DNA of 64,000 bases from Rattus norvegicus. Lineage: Eukaryota > Chordata > Mammalia > Rodentia > Muridae. The notes beneath the pieces were generated by a model. The model saw only the letters and a list, made by a program, of their open reading frames with translations. It searched no databases and was not told the DNA's origin. The DNA is taken from contig NC_086019.1 in assembly GCF_036323735.1 (NCBI RefSeq), positions 237,851,102 to 237,915,101 on the forward strand. Reading direction: 5' to 3'. This document shows, piece by piece, positions 12,800-22,470 of the stretch. Both the position numbers and the translations under genes were made by a program. Each line of letters begins with the position of its first letter. The first letter of the stretch is position 1.

Positions 12800-13440
12800 T
12801 ACCGTGAGAAAGCTGAAATATAATGCAGAAAATACAGCTTTATATTTTGGGTTTGTATATTAGCTAAATATAGTCTGTTGGTACAGGAAATCTTAGGACT
12901 ACAGAATAAATTAATATTTAAGGTAAAAACTATGGACATTGACAGGTTATAAAGTTGTGTGTCTGACTGTGGACAAATCTTTTCTGAGAGCAGGTACCTC
13001 TGACCCCCATCTCCCAAAATGGAACAGATTATGGATGTTATTAGAAAGAAAGGGGACACATTTTCACATATGACTTTTAAAGCCAATCTGATTATTTTAT
13101 AACCATTGCACATTAGGATAATTAAGGTATTCTTTAATTTCCTTATAGTGGTACTGAAGGCATAAACATATGGCATACATGAGTGACATTGCAAACAGAA
13201 TTGGTTTTCTGGAAGACATACAGTAAACACATCACACTGAACACGTTACAGAGCTCATTAGTTAAGAACATGGGCAAAACATAAGATAGAAGGCAGATAG
13301 CAGAAAGTAGGCCGCACTATGAATAAAATTTAAATTTCTCATGATGCTCTCATCTCCACAAAACAAAAGTCAGTTATTTGGAAATTCTCCCAACGGAAAT
13401 ACTCTTGCACCTAAATTTATCTAAACTGACAAAACAAAAA
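12800..13440. other. Unannotated intronic DNA
   Basis: AT-rich unique DNA with a 143-codon minus-strand open frame that has no recognisable domain; taken as chance. Confidence 0.55.
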
Positions 13441-13450
13441 TTTAGGGACT

Positions 13451-13540
13451 CTTTTTTTTTTTTTCGGAGCTGAGGACCGAACCCAGGGCCTTGTGCTTGG
13501 TAGGCAAGTGCTCTACCACTGAGCTAAATCCCCAACCCCA
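13451..13540 (-). mobile_element. ID SINE
   Basis: Poly-T, then cggagctgaggaccgaaccc, ending in gagctaaatccccaacccc: the reverse complement of the BC1/ID consensus. A 7-bp target duplication agggact flanks it. Confidence 0.95.
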
Positions 13541-13762
13541 GGGACTTTTTATATCTCATTGGAGAGTTTATAATCTCAATTCTCGGAAATGTTTAGGATA
13601 CTGCAATGCAATTTTGCATTATTTTTTAAATGTCCTATACTTGATTATTATTGGTAAATAACAATTAGTTGGCTCAAGTTGTAAATATTACATACTTTCA
13701 AATATTAATATGTTCAGAACTGTGTTTCCATGTGTTAAAAATCCATGCATTTTAGATATTCT

Positions 13763-13809
13763 GCATGCTCTCTAATACATTTTTTATTGCATGCTCTCTA
13801 ATACATTTT
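13763..13809 (+). repeat. Short tandem duplication, 26-bp period
   Basis: The 21-bp core gcatgctctctaatacattt(t) occurs at 13763-13783 and again, without mismatch, at 13789-13809. Confidence 0.93.
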
Positions 13810-13984
13810 AGGACGTGAAAGATCACACATGCTGTGACTACTTCTGAGTTTAAGGACATGTTTCTGATCTCAGTGGATGCACTGGCTCTAATGACCCACT
13901 AAGGATTTATGAATATTGTATCAGCATTTTGCGAATTAGCTACATTTTGAGTCTAGATGAATGCTTTGGGTTTTCTTTCATTCT

Positions 13985-14178
13985 TTAAAAAATACTTTAG
14001 ATTAAATGTGCATGTGTGTATTTGCATGTGACTTCCAGAGAAGGTCTCAGATTTACTGGACATAGAGCTAGAGGGGTTGTGAGCTGCCTGATACGGATGG
14101 ATGTGGATGCTGGGAACCGAACTTGGGTCCTCTAAAGAGCAGCAAACCCCTTTAACCGCTGAACTATCTCTCTAGGCC
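13985..14178 (-). mobile_element. B3 SINE
   Basis: Reverse complement of B3: gaaccgaacttgggtcctct and ccgctgaactatctctctagg at the head, with the B3-specific body ggttgtgagctgcctgatac to the left. Confidence 0.75.
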
Positions 14179-14385
14179 AGGGGCATTGGTTTCCTTTAAA
14201 TATCTATTAAAAAAATCAGTCAACTATAATATCCAAGAGGAGAAAATCAGGTGGTTGTGTATAATATCTTCCCTGAGATGGAAATTATATATATTATATC
14301 ACATATAATATATATATCAATATACAAACATGCACAGTGTATAAATGAACATACCTAGATTTGGTCTTTTAAAAGTATATTTCCT

Positions 14386-14491
14386 GGGGTTGGGGATTTA
14401 GCTCAGTGGTAGAGCGCTTGCCTAGCAAGTGCAAGGCCCTGTGTTCGGTCCTCAGCTCCGGAAAAAGAAAAAAAAAAAGAAAAAGGAAAAA
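14386..14491 (+). mobile_element. ID SINE with perfect 15-bp target duplication
   Basis: ggggttggggatttagctca starts the element and ctccgg plus an A-rich tail ends it. The 15-bp duplication aaaagtatatttcct lies at 14371-14385 and 14492-14506 without mismatch, so the insertion is young. It is antisense to Prkg1. Confidence 0.97.
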
Positions 14492-14780
14492 AAAAGTATA
14501 TTTCCTTTTATATGATTAAATCTCCCCTAATTTTGTGTCTATTTTTCATTTTCTGTAAGTTTTCAATTTTCAAGCCAGTATTGCATTTTTCAACTTGAAG
14601 TGGCCTCGTGGCTGTTTGCAAAGCTATTGTAAAGCAATCCTTCAAACGTTCTCACACAATCTCTGTATTTCACAAAATTGGCAACTTGAAGTGATTCTCC
14701 AGAAATTCGTAGACATAATGTTGCCTTTTATCAAGTAAAACAGTTATTTCATTGTCCCTGGTCTTTACCAGAGATTTTTA

Positions 14781-14782
<2 letters not shown>

Positions 14783-14820
<38 letters not shown>

Positions 14821-14985
14821 CGCGCGAACTTGTGTGTGTATGTGTTTGTGTGTGTGTGCTTGTGTGTGTATGTATGTGTGTGTATGTGTTTGTGTGTGTA
14901 CGTGTGTTTGTGTGTGTATGTATGTGTTTTGTGTGTGTATGTATGTATGTGTGTGTATGTGTTTGTGTGTGTGTGTGTGTGTACC
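14783..14985 (+). repeat. Long interrupted (TG)n array
   Basis: About 200 bp of TG with TATG and TTTG interruptions and a cgcgcg step near 14821. Five overlapping open frames on both strands are low-complexity artefacts. Confidence 0.95.
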
Positions 14986-15056
14986 CACGCGCGTGAGCAC
15001 CAACACGTATGCAAGTGAGAGCATTGTGGAGGCAGAAGAAAGCATTACATCATTTG

Positions 15057-15144
15057 TCTTTTTTCTTTTTTTTTTAGGAGCTGAGGCCCGAACCCAGGCG
15101 CTTGCTAGGCAAGCACTTTACCACTGAGCTAAATCCCCAACCCC
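15057..15144 (-). mobile_element. ID SINE with perfect 15-bp target duplication
   Basis: Minus-orientation ID flanked by gcattacatcatttg at 15042-15056 and 15145-15159 without mismatch. It lacks about 7 bp of the central ggccttgcgcttgc segment. Confidence 0.96.
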
Positions 15145-15196
15145 GCATTACATCATTTGAAGGCAGGGTCCAGAGTGAGTGCTAAGAGTTGCTTCT

Positions 15197-15303
15197 GGGG
15201 TTGGGGATTTAGCTCAGTGGTAGAGCGCTTACCTAGGAAGCACAAGGCCCTGGGTTCTGTCCCCAGCTCCGGGAAAAAAAAGAACCCCCCCCCCAAAAAA
15301 AAA
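15197..15303 (+). mobile_element. ID SINE
   Basis: Plus-orientation ID starting ggggttggggatttagctca, with tail aaaaaaaagaac, a C10 run and A9. Flanks share aagagttgc then ttct. It stands 52 bp from an ID in the opposite orientation. Confidence 0.95.
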
Positions 15304-15407
15304 GAGTTGCGTTCTTCTGACCATGGAGCCATCTTTCCCTCCCTTGCCCATAATCCTTACAACTTGTTTTAATCTATATCAAATACCCTCCAAACCAGGC
15401 TCTAAGG

Positions 15408-15610
15408 CAGTGCTTCTCAACCCTCCTAATGCTGAGACCCTATAATACAGCTCCTCATGCTGTGGTGACTCCAACCATAGAATTATTTCACTGCGACTTC
15501 ATAACTGTAATTTTATGACTGTTACGAATCCTAACGTAAATATCTGATATGCAGGATATCTGATACGTAACCCCTTGGAGGGGCTGCAACATGCATGTTG
15601 AGAATCACTG
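15408..15610 (+). mobile_element. URR1-type hAT-Charlie DNA transposon
   Basis: Near-complete non-autonomous element. Terminal inverted repeats are cagtgcttctcaacc and, at the far end, tgttgagaatcactg. The internal motif aaatatctgatatgcaggat is characteristic. The 8-bp flanks ctctaagg and ctctgaga are a decayed target duplication. Confidence 0.88.
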
Positions 15611-15764
15611 CTCTGAGAACTAGTAGGGAACTGTCTTCCCGTCCTCCTCTGTGTCCCTGCGCTTCAGAGCCACACCGTGCAATCATAGTCCTGCCACTGA
15701 CCTTCATTAACCATTAAAACTTGTCAAAATTATAACTTGTCAAACTCTTGAAGAAACTGCAAGG

Positions 15765-16197
15765 CTCCATGCTGGTTAGGTTTTTGTCATCCTCACACAA
15801 ACAGGCATCGTTTGAGAAGGGCAACCTCAACGGAAGAATTGCCCTCATCAGGTCTGTCTAGGGCACATCTGAGGAATTCTTTTGGTTAATGGGAGGGCCC
15901 AGCCTTAAGCGTAGGTGATGCTGCCTCAGGCAGGGGCCATGAACTTGAGAGGGAGGGGATGAAAGGGCTTGACGGAGGAAGAGGGCAGAAGGACTTAATG
16001 TAACTATCTTTAAAAGAATGATAATAATCTAAAGCAAGCAAGACGAGCAAGCCAGGAAAAGCCAGCCAGTAAGCAGCCTTCTCCTGTACTCTGCTTAGTT
16101 CCTGCCTCTGGTTCCACAGAGAGTTCCGAGAGTCTCTCCTCCCTAAGCTGTTTCTGGTCATGGTGTTTATTACAGCAGCAGAAACTAGGGCAGGCTC
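15765..16197 (+). mobile_element. Rodent interspersed repeat, family not named (copy 2)
   Basis: Shares blocks with the 58.3-kb copy: gggagggcccagcc, gcaagccag...agtaagcagc, cctgcctctggttcc and tggtcatggtgtttattaca. The middle is rearranged or diverged. Confidence 0.6.
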
Positions 16198-16199
16198 CA

Positions 16200-17419
16200 T
16201 TAACTGGTAGGAAAAAAAAATTTTAAAAGCAGGAAGATTTGACTGTCTGTTTTCTGTACCCTTCCTGGATCTTTATACCCATAATTAACAACAACCAGAG
16301 CCCCGCAAGTGCATTCTGGACGTTGGTGTCTGAATTAGTAGTAGTTATTATAAAAGCTTCAGCCCGCGTTGCGGGAAGTATAATGCCGATTCAGGGGAAC
16401 ACACCTTGGTTCTAAGGCCTTTTCGAATGCTTCTGCAAATGACATTTTCCCTGTGTCAAAGTCAGGGAGCCCAACCGCGATGTAAACAAACATCAAGAAT
16501 AGCTCTGGCTCACTTGACTGTTATGGAAGGGATTCCTCCTGACCTCAGGTAGCAACAGTAACTGTTTACTGCACTTTATACAGTGCTAGGGACTTCCCAG
16601 CACACTGTACTGGAGTCTCCTACCTGGGACTCCCCCACTGGGAGTGACTCTGTTCTCTAACTCCACCGCACTGGAATGCAGCCACCTCAAGTAACCAGGA
16701 TATACTTCCTTTCTTAATGTTTCTTGCAAAAGTCAGATTTTAAATTCCTATTTCTAACAAATACAAAATAGAGCTATGTTCTTATGGTTTTTTTAACACC
16801 ACGTTCATGCAATGTGCTTAACAAATGAACTTGGACAGAAGTGTCTTTACCATGTCCCATAACGTGTATCCCTTCACCTAATGATGTAAACCACATGAAA
16901 TTTATATAAAGTGAAATACACTATACCAGGCATCCAAACCATTATCACTATTATTTAATTAGGTTCTTACCATGATAGGATCACAGAGTTACCACCACTA
17001 CATTTAGTTTATGTATATAAATATGCACATATCTAATATACTACAGTTTCTCTTCTGTGTTTACATTTAAGATCATTTAATCATGGCATAATTACATTAA
17101 TAAGCACTGTTCAGAACTAAGGAAGGAAGTGAAGGTCATAGACAATCTTGGGGGCAAATAGTGTTTTAAGGCTCCTCATTAAAGAAATGTGTTTAACGTT
17201 TACTTAGTACGAAGAGCTCACTACGAGGTAATCTGCAGTTTTTTGAGTACACTGACTGCATATCCTAGCCCATGCTGTTAACCAGTCTCGGACATGCCTG
17301 TATGCAGGTGTCTGCTTCTGACTAAAGCCATGATGGCTAACAGAGAGTTAACCCAGGGGAGAAAATGTGAGGGGGGCAGAAGGGGGAGAAAAGCTTTGAA
17401 AAGCATTTAAAGAAAATTC
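16200..17419. other. Prkg1: Unannotated intronic DNA beside the Prkg1 exon
   Basis: Unique AT-rich sequence on the downstream side of the donor. No recognised repeat; could contain splicing elements. Confidence 0.55.
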
Positions 17420-17425
17420 ACCTAC
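17420..17425 (-). promoter_or_regulatory. Prkg1: 5' splice donor of the Prkg1 exon
   Basis: The minus strand reads CTG then gtaggt, a good match to the donor consensus, directly after the Glu-Leu codons that end the exon. If the intron were retained, the frame would read about 25 further residues and stop near 17348, leaving a kinase cut just after the glycine loop. Confidence 0.9.
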
Positions 17426-17522
17426 CAGCTCCACTCGTCCGAAACCTCCCACTCCAAGGGTGTCAATGATGTTGAAGTCAGACAGCTTCAGGTTGGCGAA
17501 GAAGGCAGCTTCGGCTTCATAT
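17426..17522 (-). CDS. Prkg1: Prkg1 internal coding exon (cGMP-dependent protein kinase 1), start of the kinase domain
   Basis: The gene product is a cytosolic, homodimeric Ser/Thr kinase activated by cGMP, acting downstream of nitric oxide and natriuretic peptides in smooth muscle, platelets and neurons. Seen: on the minus strand an AG acceptor ends at 17523, one base (A) completes a split Lys codon, 32 sense codons follow (YEAEAAFF...GRVEL), and a gtaggt donor begins at 17425. The exon is 97 nt, entering after two bases of a codon and leaving on a codon boundary. It holds the linker after the second cGMP-binding domain, the start of the kinase domain (DFNIIDTLG) and the glycine loop GVGGFG. 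Known: LGVGGFGRV is about residues 366-374 of isoform I-alpha, so the exon covers about 345-376. The ATP-binding lysine must be in the next exon, which is not in this window. The wording SDFNIIDTLG separates it from Prkg2. The reading frame is intact. Confidence 0.96.
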
Positions 17523-17560
17523 CTGGATTTTTTGATGTGAAAAAATGGAAATTTCTTAGA
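17523..17560 (-). promoter_or_regulatory. Prkg1: 3' splice acceptor region of the Prkg1 exon, with A-rich interruption
   Basis: The acceptor is tccag followed by the exon base A. Six adenines lie at -11 to -6, where pyrimidines are usual. The main T run is at -23 to -18, and a possible branch adenosine lies in tctaag at about -34/-35. The acceptor looks weaker than typical, so the exon may rely on exonic enhancers. That last point is inference. Confidence 0.75.
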
Positions 17561-19420
17561 TGCGCTAACACGAGTACTACGTATGAACGTACTGGAATGG
17601 CAAGACTGTGGCACGGGCTTTACCCGCTTCAATTCCATTTTGCTTTTAGAGTCTGCGTTTTTCTCACACTCATAATTTTTTGGTCCCAGCTGTATAGAAT
17701 AACATAGACTTGCACTTGTTTTTCAAAGGAGAAAAGATATACAGAGTATCCAGTGCACGGCAGTCAAGTGACCGCTACGGCCCAGTTATCAACTCAGTCA
17801 CATCTTGGTGTTTTTTCTACGGGTCTTCTTGCGAGTGTGGATCGTTTGAGCTGTTCTCTTTTGGATTTGTTTTGGATGTTTAGGGTTTGCTGGGTTTTGG
17901 TTTTGCTGTCCAGCTTTTATATAGCAGTTTCTCATTAGTTTCCCTTATCCACAGAATGACAGTGTCTTCTATCAGTGTTTATCTGAAGGGGCGGGAGCCA
18001 GAAACAAGTCGGGGTGTCTCTGGAGTGAAATCACAGCCAGGTTTTAGAAAGAAAAACAAAACAAAAAAACCACCAAACAGATCCCAAAAGCTGAGGGCCG
18101 AGGTGCAAATGTCTGAAGTAGAAACTCCAGGAGACTCATAATCACATCCCTAAGGAAGGTCTTTCCTTGGCTCACATCTGTTCGCTGACTCTCTGCTCGC
18201 CATCCCAGGGTCTTCAGGTCTGCAAGCCTCTTATATGAGTGGCAAGCAGGGAGCAGCGTCCAGGCCTCACTGCACAAGTGTCAATCTGACAGAGGCAAGA
18301 GGCCAAAATGTGCTTCTGTCCAATGAGAAAACCCGAGTACGAGTTGCTTAAAATAACACCCTGCTTAAAGGCCCTGCTATTTTTAGAAAGGGCAGGAAGG
18401 CTTAAAGTGGAGATGATCAGCCCACTAACTAAAGCCGGGTCAGGAGATCACTCAGCTGTCTCATGATTGAAGTGTTGAAAAATCACTATGTATGACCTTT
18501 GACCTTCAGGCCAACAGGGTTCCATCTAATACTGTATAATGCACAGGCATGAAGAATATACTTGAGGAAGTGGTACGAACACAGCTTGTGCAAATGATTA
18601 ACTCTAACACAACAACCCAGCACCTTTGGTGTTATGCTGCAAGGCATTCTCTAGTATAACCCAACACACCTTTAAACATTATGTCGTAAAGCACACGATG
18701 GCTTCTTAGATAAGATTTCAACTCCCTTCAATTTACAATTACAGGGTTATAGCTTTTCAACAGGTCCCCCCGTTGACAGACAACTCAGAGTGGAGGAAAA
18801 CAGACCGAAAAACACTAGTCTTGGTTTATTTGCTTATTGTGTGAATTTGGCTACTTTTGAACCTTTGTAGACAAAGCTGGTGAATCCAAGAGTGTTGGCA
18901 GATTTCGCCCACTCACTACCCAATCTAAAGGTCACCAGCGCAGTACAGGCCCTGAGTGGCTGGAATGGAACTTAAGGGACAAATGCGCATATCTAACATT
19001 CCAAACCCGGCTGCTTTTGGAACCTCCAGCCCATTTAACCAGGCAGGGGCAGAGTTGACTCCAACAGGTGTTTCCAAAGGACATCTGCTGAGATCAGACT
19101 CCATGAGGGATAGAGGCCCTGAAGCATTTCCTGGTTGTCTAAAGGAACACAGCCCTGTGAGCATCTCTCCAGCTTTTGGTTTTTGTTTTGGAAAACAAAA
19201 TCTGTTCTTTAAAATGTCGAGATTTTTTTTTTAAAGGAAACATTTTGAAACCTTCATACCCGATGCTATTTCATCAGCCTCAGAAAACAAACATGAAAAG
19301 GAAGCTGAGAGGGAAAACTTAAAAAAACCAAGGGTTGGCTCTGACGTCTCAGCTAGTTGCTGAAGTTTTAGGATAGCACATCAACTGCGGGTTCCTTAAT
19401 TACGGCAGTCGCTGCTTTCC
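17561..19420. other. Prkg1: Unannotated intronic DNA upstream of the exon
   Basis: Largely unique. The minus-strand frame of the exon stays open up to an ATG at 17636-17638. Confidence 0.55.
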
Positions 19421-19424
19421 ACTG

Positions 19425-19545
19425 AGGTTTTGCTTTGTCTTTGCTCTGCCTGAGTTCTGAGATTACATAACCCAGGCTGGCTTTAACCTAGTGAGCTTTC
19501 TGCTTTAGCTTCCCCAGAACTGGGATTATACATGGGTACCACCAG
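19425..19545 (-). mobile_element. Old B1-like SINE
   Basis: taacccaggctggctttaac and cccagaactgggattataca match the reverse-complement B1 core, heavily diverged. Confidence 0.6.
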
Positions 19546-20171
19546 ATTAGGATAATTGATAATTTTATTAATTCAAAGTGACATCATTCAGAATAAAACA
19601 CTACTAAAATGCCATGTCAGAACCAATAATCCTTACCTATTCATAAAAGGAACATTTTTGAATAGTAATGTGCTTGCTGGATATACAGATCTCAGGAGCA
19701 AAAAGTGCACACTCAGACGATTGCATTACTGCCCTACATCTGTATGTCCAATTTATGGTATTATTCCTTAAACCCTTGAATATACCCCGTGACATTTGAC
19801 CTTGTAAATTTAGGCTGCACATGCATCAGAATGAGTGATTCCCAGCTTCAGCAGATCACCAGAGCTGCCTGAGCCTCTTACCCAAGTGAAACAGTTACTT
19901 GTAGGGCTGGTTCTCAGAGTCCCCACCGTGAGAAACTCCCCATGATTCTGCTGCACAGCAGAGCCCAGCCCCATAGGTCTGAGTCTTCTAAAAGCTCCAG
20001 CCTGCTCCTGTAGCAACCCAGAGCCTGAGCTCAGATTAAATTAGACCAGAGGGAGAAGTTGCTTCCCAAGGAGCCAGGGGTGGTAGAACCTGGCAAGAAG
20101 GGTTGGGTTCTTTTATTTTGGTCCTCCATCACTTTGGCTATCAGCTCAAAAATGTTAACAGATGAGTAATA

Positions 20172-20300
20172 AGGGCTGGTGAGATGGCTCAGTTGATAAC
20201 AGTACTTGAAAAACATGCCTGACGATCTAGGTTTAATTCCAAGAACCAACTTCTAAAAGTTGTCCTTTGACTTCCACACGTTAAGTATTTATACTTATCC
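20172..20300 (+). mobile_element. tRNA-derived SINE (B2/B3/RSINE type)
   Basis: Head gggctggtgagatggctcag, box-B-like ggtttaattcc, and the typical end gttgtcctttgacttccaca, running straight into a CA-rich array. Confidence 0.75.
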
Positions 20301-20660
20301 AGGACAGACAGACAGACAGACAGACACACACACACACAAACTCAGTCATACACACACAGTCATACACACATACAGGACAGACAGACAGACACACACACAA
20401 ACACACACACAGACTCAGTCATACACACACAGTCATACACACATACATACTTCCTCACACACACACTCACACATACATGCATCCTTATACATTAGTATAT
20501 ACCTACCCCCCCACACACACTCAGTCATACACATACACAGTCATACATACACACACACTTCCTCACACACACTCACACGTACATGCATCCTTATGCACTA
20601 GTATATACATACCTGCATATACACATACACACACAAACACACATACACACACAAAGACAC
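20299..20660 (+). repeat. CA/CAGA array with higher-order repeats
   Basis: Built from CA, CAGA and CATA units, but with two longer units repeated. One runs from ggacagacagacag to the doubled cagtcatacacac motif and occurs twice (from about 20302 and 20374). The other contains cttcctcacacac, acatgcatcctta and actagtatatac-like segments and occurs at about 20450-20507 and 20558-20612. Confidence 0.88.
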
Positions 20661-20679
20661 CCACTTTCTTAGTAGACAT

Positions 20680-22090
20680 TTTTCTTTAGTTATAGGAATC
20701 CCTTAGCGTATATATGCTTTCATTAACTATAAGCATTGCGAGTCCCAATATTGTCCCTTGTAATCATAGTTTGCTACTTTTTAAAAATTACTTTGCTAGT
20801 ATTATTATGCAAAATTTTAGAAATGTTCTCCATGTGTTCAATAAACTATCCCTGCTTGATTGAAAAAAAAAAACCCAACCATTCTCTGAAGGTATTAGCT
20901 TAATATTGATGAGATGTATCTTAAAGGGGCCTTAAGACAATTGCGTCTTGACCTTTGTTTCTCTTTGTGTTTGGGGCTAATTCTCAGACAATTCAGGCAA
21001 CACATAGGGAAAAGTTTCTCTTTTCTAACCCAGGAAATGCTGGGAGTTGCCTATTATTTCAGATTATTTTCATTTTTCTTCTCATTTATGTTTATTAAAG
21101 AGCAGAACCTTCATCACAGGCACTTTTCACATTTCCCCCTTTGTATTAACAACTTTGAAACATGACCAAGCCGGTGTGCAAGCTTGTGAGCGTCTAAAGA
21201 TGCTCAACTGTGATTTTCTGTTTGTTCTTTGTCCATAACGGCAGGGATATACCCATCCTTTTCCTTGTGGGTTTATATAAGAAAATGTGAGTCCATCAAT
21301 GAACCAAGTTATTTAGAGTTGATAAAGTTTAAATGGAAAGAAACTGGGTAAGTAGTTGGTGACCTATGAAATAATCCTTTTATCAAACACAAAATGAGTG
21401 TCCAATCCATGCTTTCAGTTAACCTGCTGTGGGGAGACTTACGGACAAGGAATTAGGGATGGAAGTGCGTTCATTGGCTGGACGATGTTATAGAAGAGGA
21501 GTTGCCAAGTGTTTAATAAAAATTCATTTCAGTAACATGTAGAACCCTCAGTGTCTGGTTTCTTACTCTATGACAGGGCTATAAAATATATTCTCTGATG
21601 GCTCTTACGTCAGTGTGAGTCACTAACTTAAACATTATCATTACCAACTTAGTCATGGTGTGGAAATGATGGGTATGTTGAGAGATGATGAAAAGTATGA
21701 ACGCTGGTATATATGTTGCCTCTAAAATCATATGAAGCCTATGCACCCATAAACAGACTGAAAAAACATAAGTAAGGTTAGACTGTGCCTTATAGACAGA
21801 GCATGTGCTTAGCAAGTATGAGACTGGTTTCAATTCCCAGCAAACAGAAAACGAGCAAGCAAACTGTAACAGACAAACAAGGAAACAAAAGCGAAAGCAT
21901 CTATGTCTGTTGGGTGAGGCGGGCAAAGAGAATGTATCACTTCTCAAACACTCCTAATGATAAAATTCATGTGGGGCGGTAGTGATTAGAAACAATGGAG
22001 CCTTGTTAGTCCGTACAGGATGATTGTTGAACTGTGAAATGGACAGTTAAGACAGCTGAAAAGTGACAAGACTGTCTTGAATATCACTCC
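20680..22090. other. Unannotated intronic DNA
   Basis: Mostly unique. A weak ID/tRNA-like segment at about 21785-21845 (gcatgtgcttagcaagtatg, ttcaattccc) may be an old SINE. Confidence 0.5.
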
Positions 22091-22104
22091 CTCTTTCCAA
22101 TTCT

Positions 22105-22228
22105 GCTTTTATGCCACAGGAGTTCCTAAGGTGAGAGGGGGGAACTGGAAAGAGAGGAGGGAGGAGAAGTTATGATCGGGATATAAAGTAAATAAATAAA
22201 GTATTAAACAAACAAACAAACAAAAAAA
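22105..22228 (+). mobile_element. LINE-1 3' end fragment
   Basis: The purine-rich block (gggggaactggaaagag), gttatgatcgggatataaag and taaataaataaagtatt with an A/C tail match an old rodent L1 3' UTR end. Confidence 0.6.
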
Positions 22229-22354
22229 CCAAAAACCTGAGGGTGTGGAGATGAGGTACCTGCAGCCTGGGACATTTGCGTTTCTTTCTCGCTTGCATCT
22301 ATTTTTCCTCCTTCCACAGCTACTCATCTGTTCTGGGTTAGACTCACAGTTTTT

Positions 22355-22456
22355 GTTTTTTGTTTTTTTGTTTTTTTTTTTCGGAGCTGGGAACCGAACC
22401 CAGGGCCTTGCAGTTGCTAGGCAAGCGCTCTACCACTGAGCTAAATCCCCAACCCC
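22355..22456 (-). mobile_element. ID SINE with perfect target duplication
   Basis: Minus-orientation ID with a long T-rich tail, flanked by gactcacagttttt at 22341-22354 and 22457-22470. Confidence 0.96.
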
Positions 22457-22470
22457 GACTCACAGTTTTT

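Larger units (their letters stand above)
1..17425 (-). other. Prkg1: Prkg1 intron downstream of the kinase exon (partial)
   Basis: Everything below the donor at 17425 is intron in gene order. It holds the repeats listed separately. I compared the minus-strand open frames with the expected next Prkg1 segment (VQLKSEESK, then the ATP-binding lysine) and did not see it, so the intron runs past base 1. Confidence 0.85.

Noticed and set aside
12799..13230. 143-codon minus-strand frame
   Set aside because: AT-rich, no domain or splice context; plausible by chance in intron.
14386..14491. tRNA gene in the ID element
   Set aside because: The sequence is tRNA-Ala-derived with A and B box-like motifs but is a SINE with a tail and target duplication, not a functional tRNA.
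14749..15127. Cys/Val-rich and His/Thr-rich frames
   Set aside because: Translation of the TG array and the adjacent ID element.
17426..17522. Assignment to Prkg2 or another AGC kinase
   Set aside because: The residues just before the glycine loop (KLSDFNIIDTLG) fit Prkg1 rather than Prkg2, and both splice sites fit an intact exon rather than a retrocopy.
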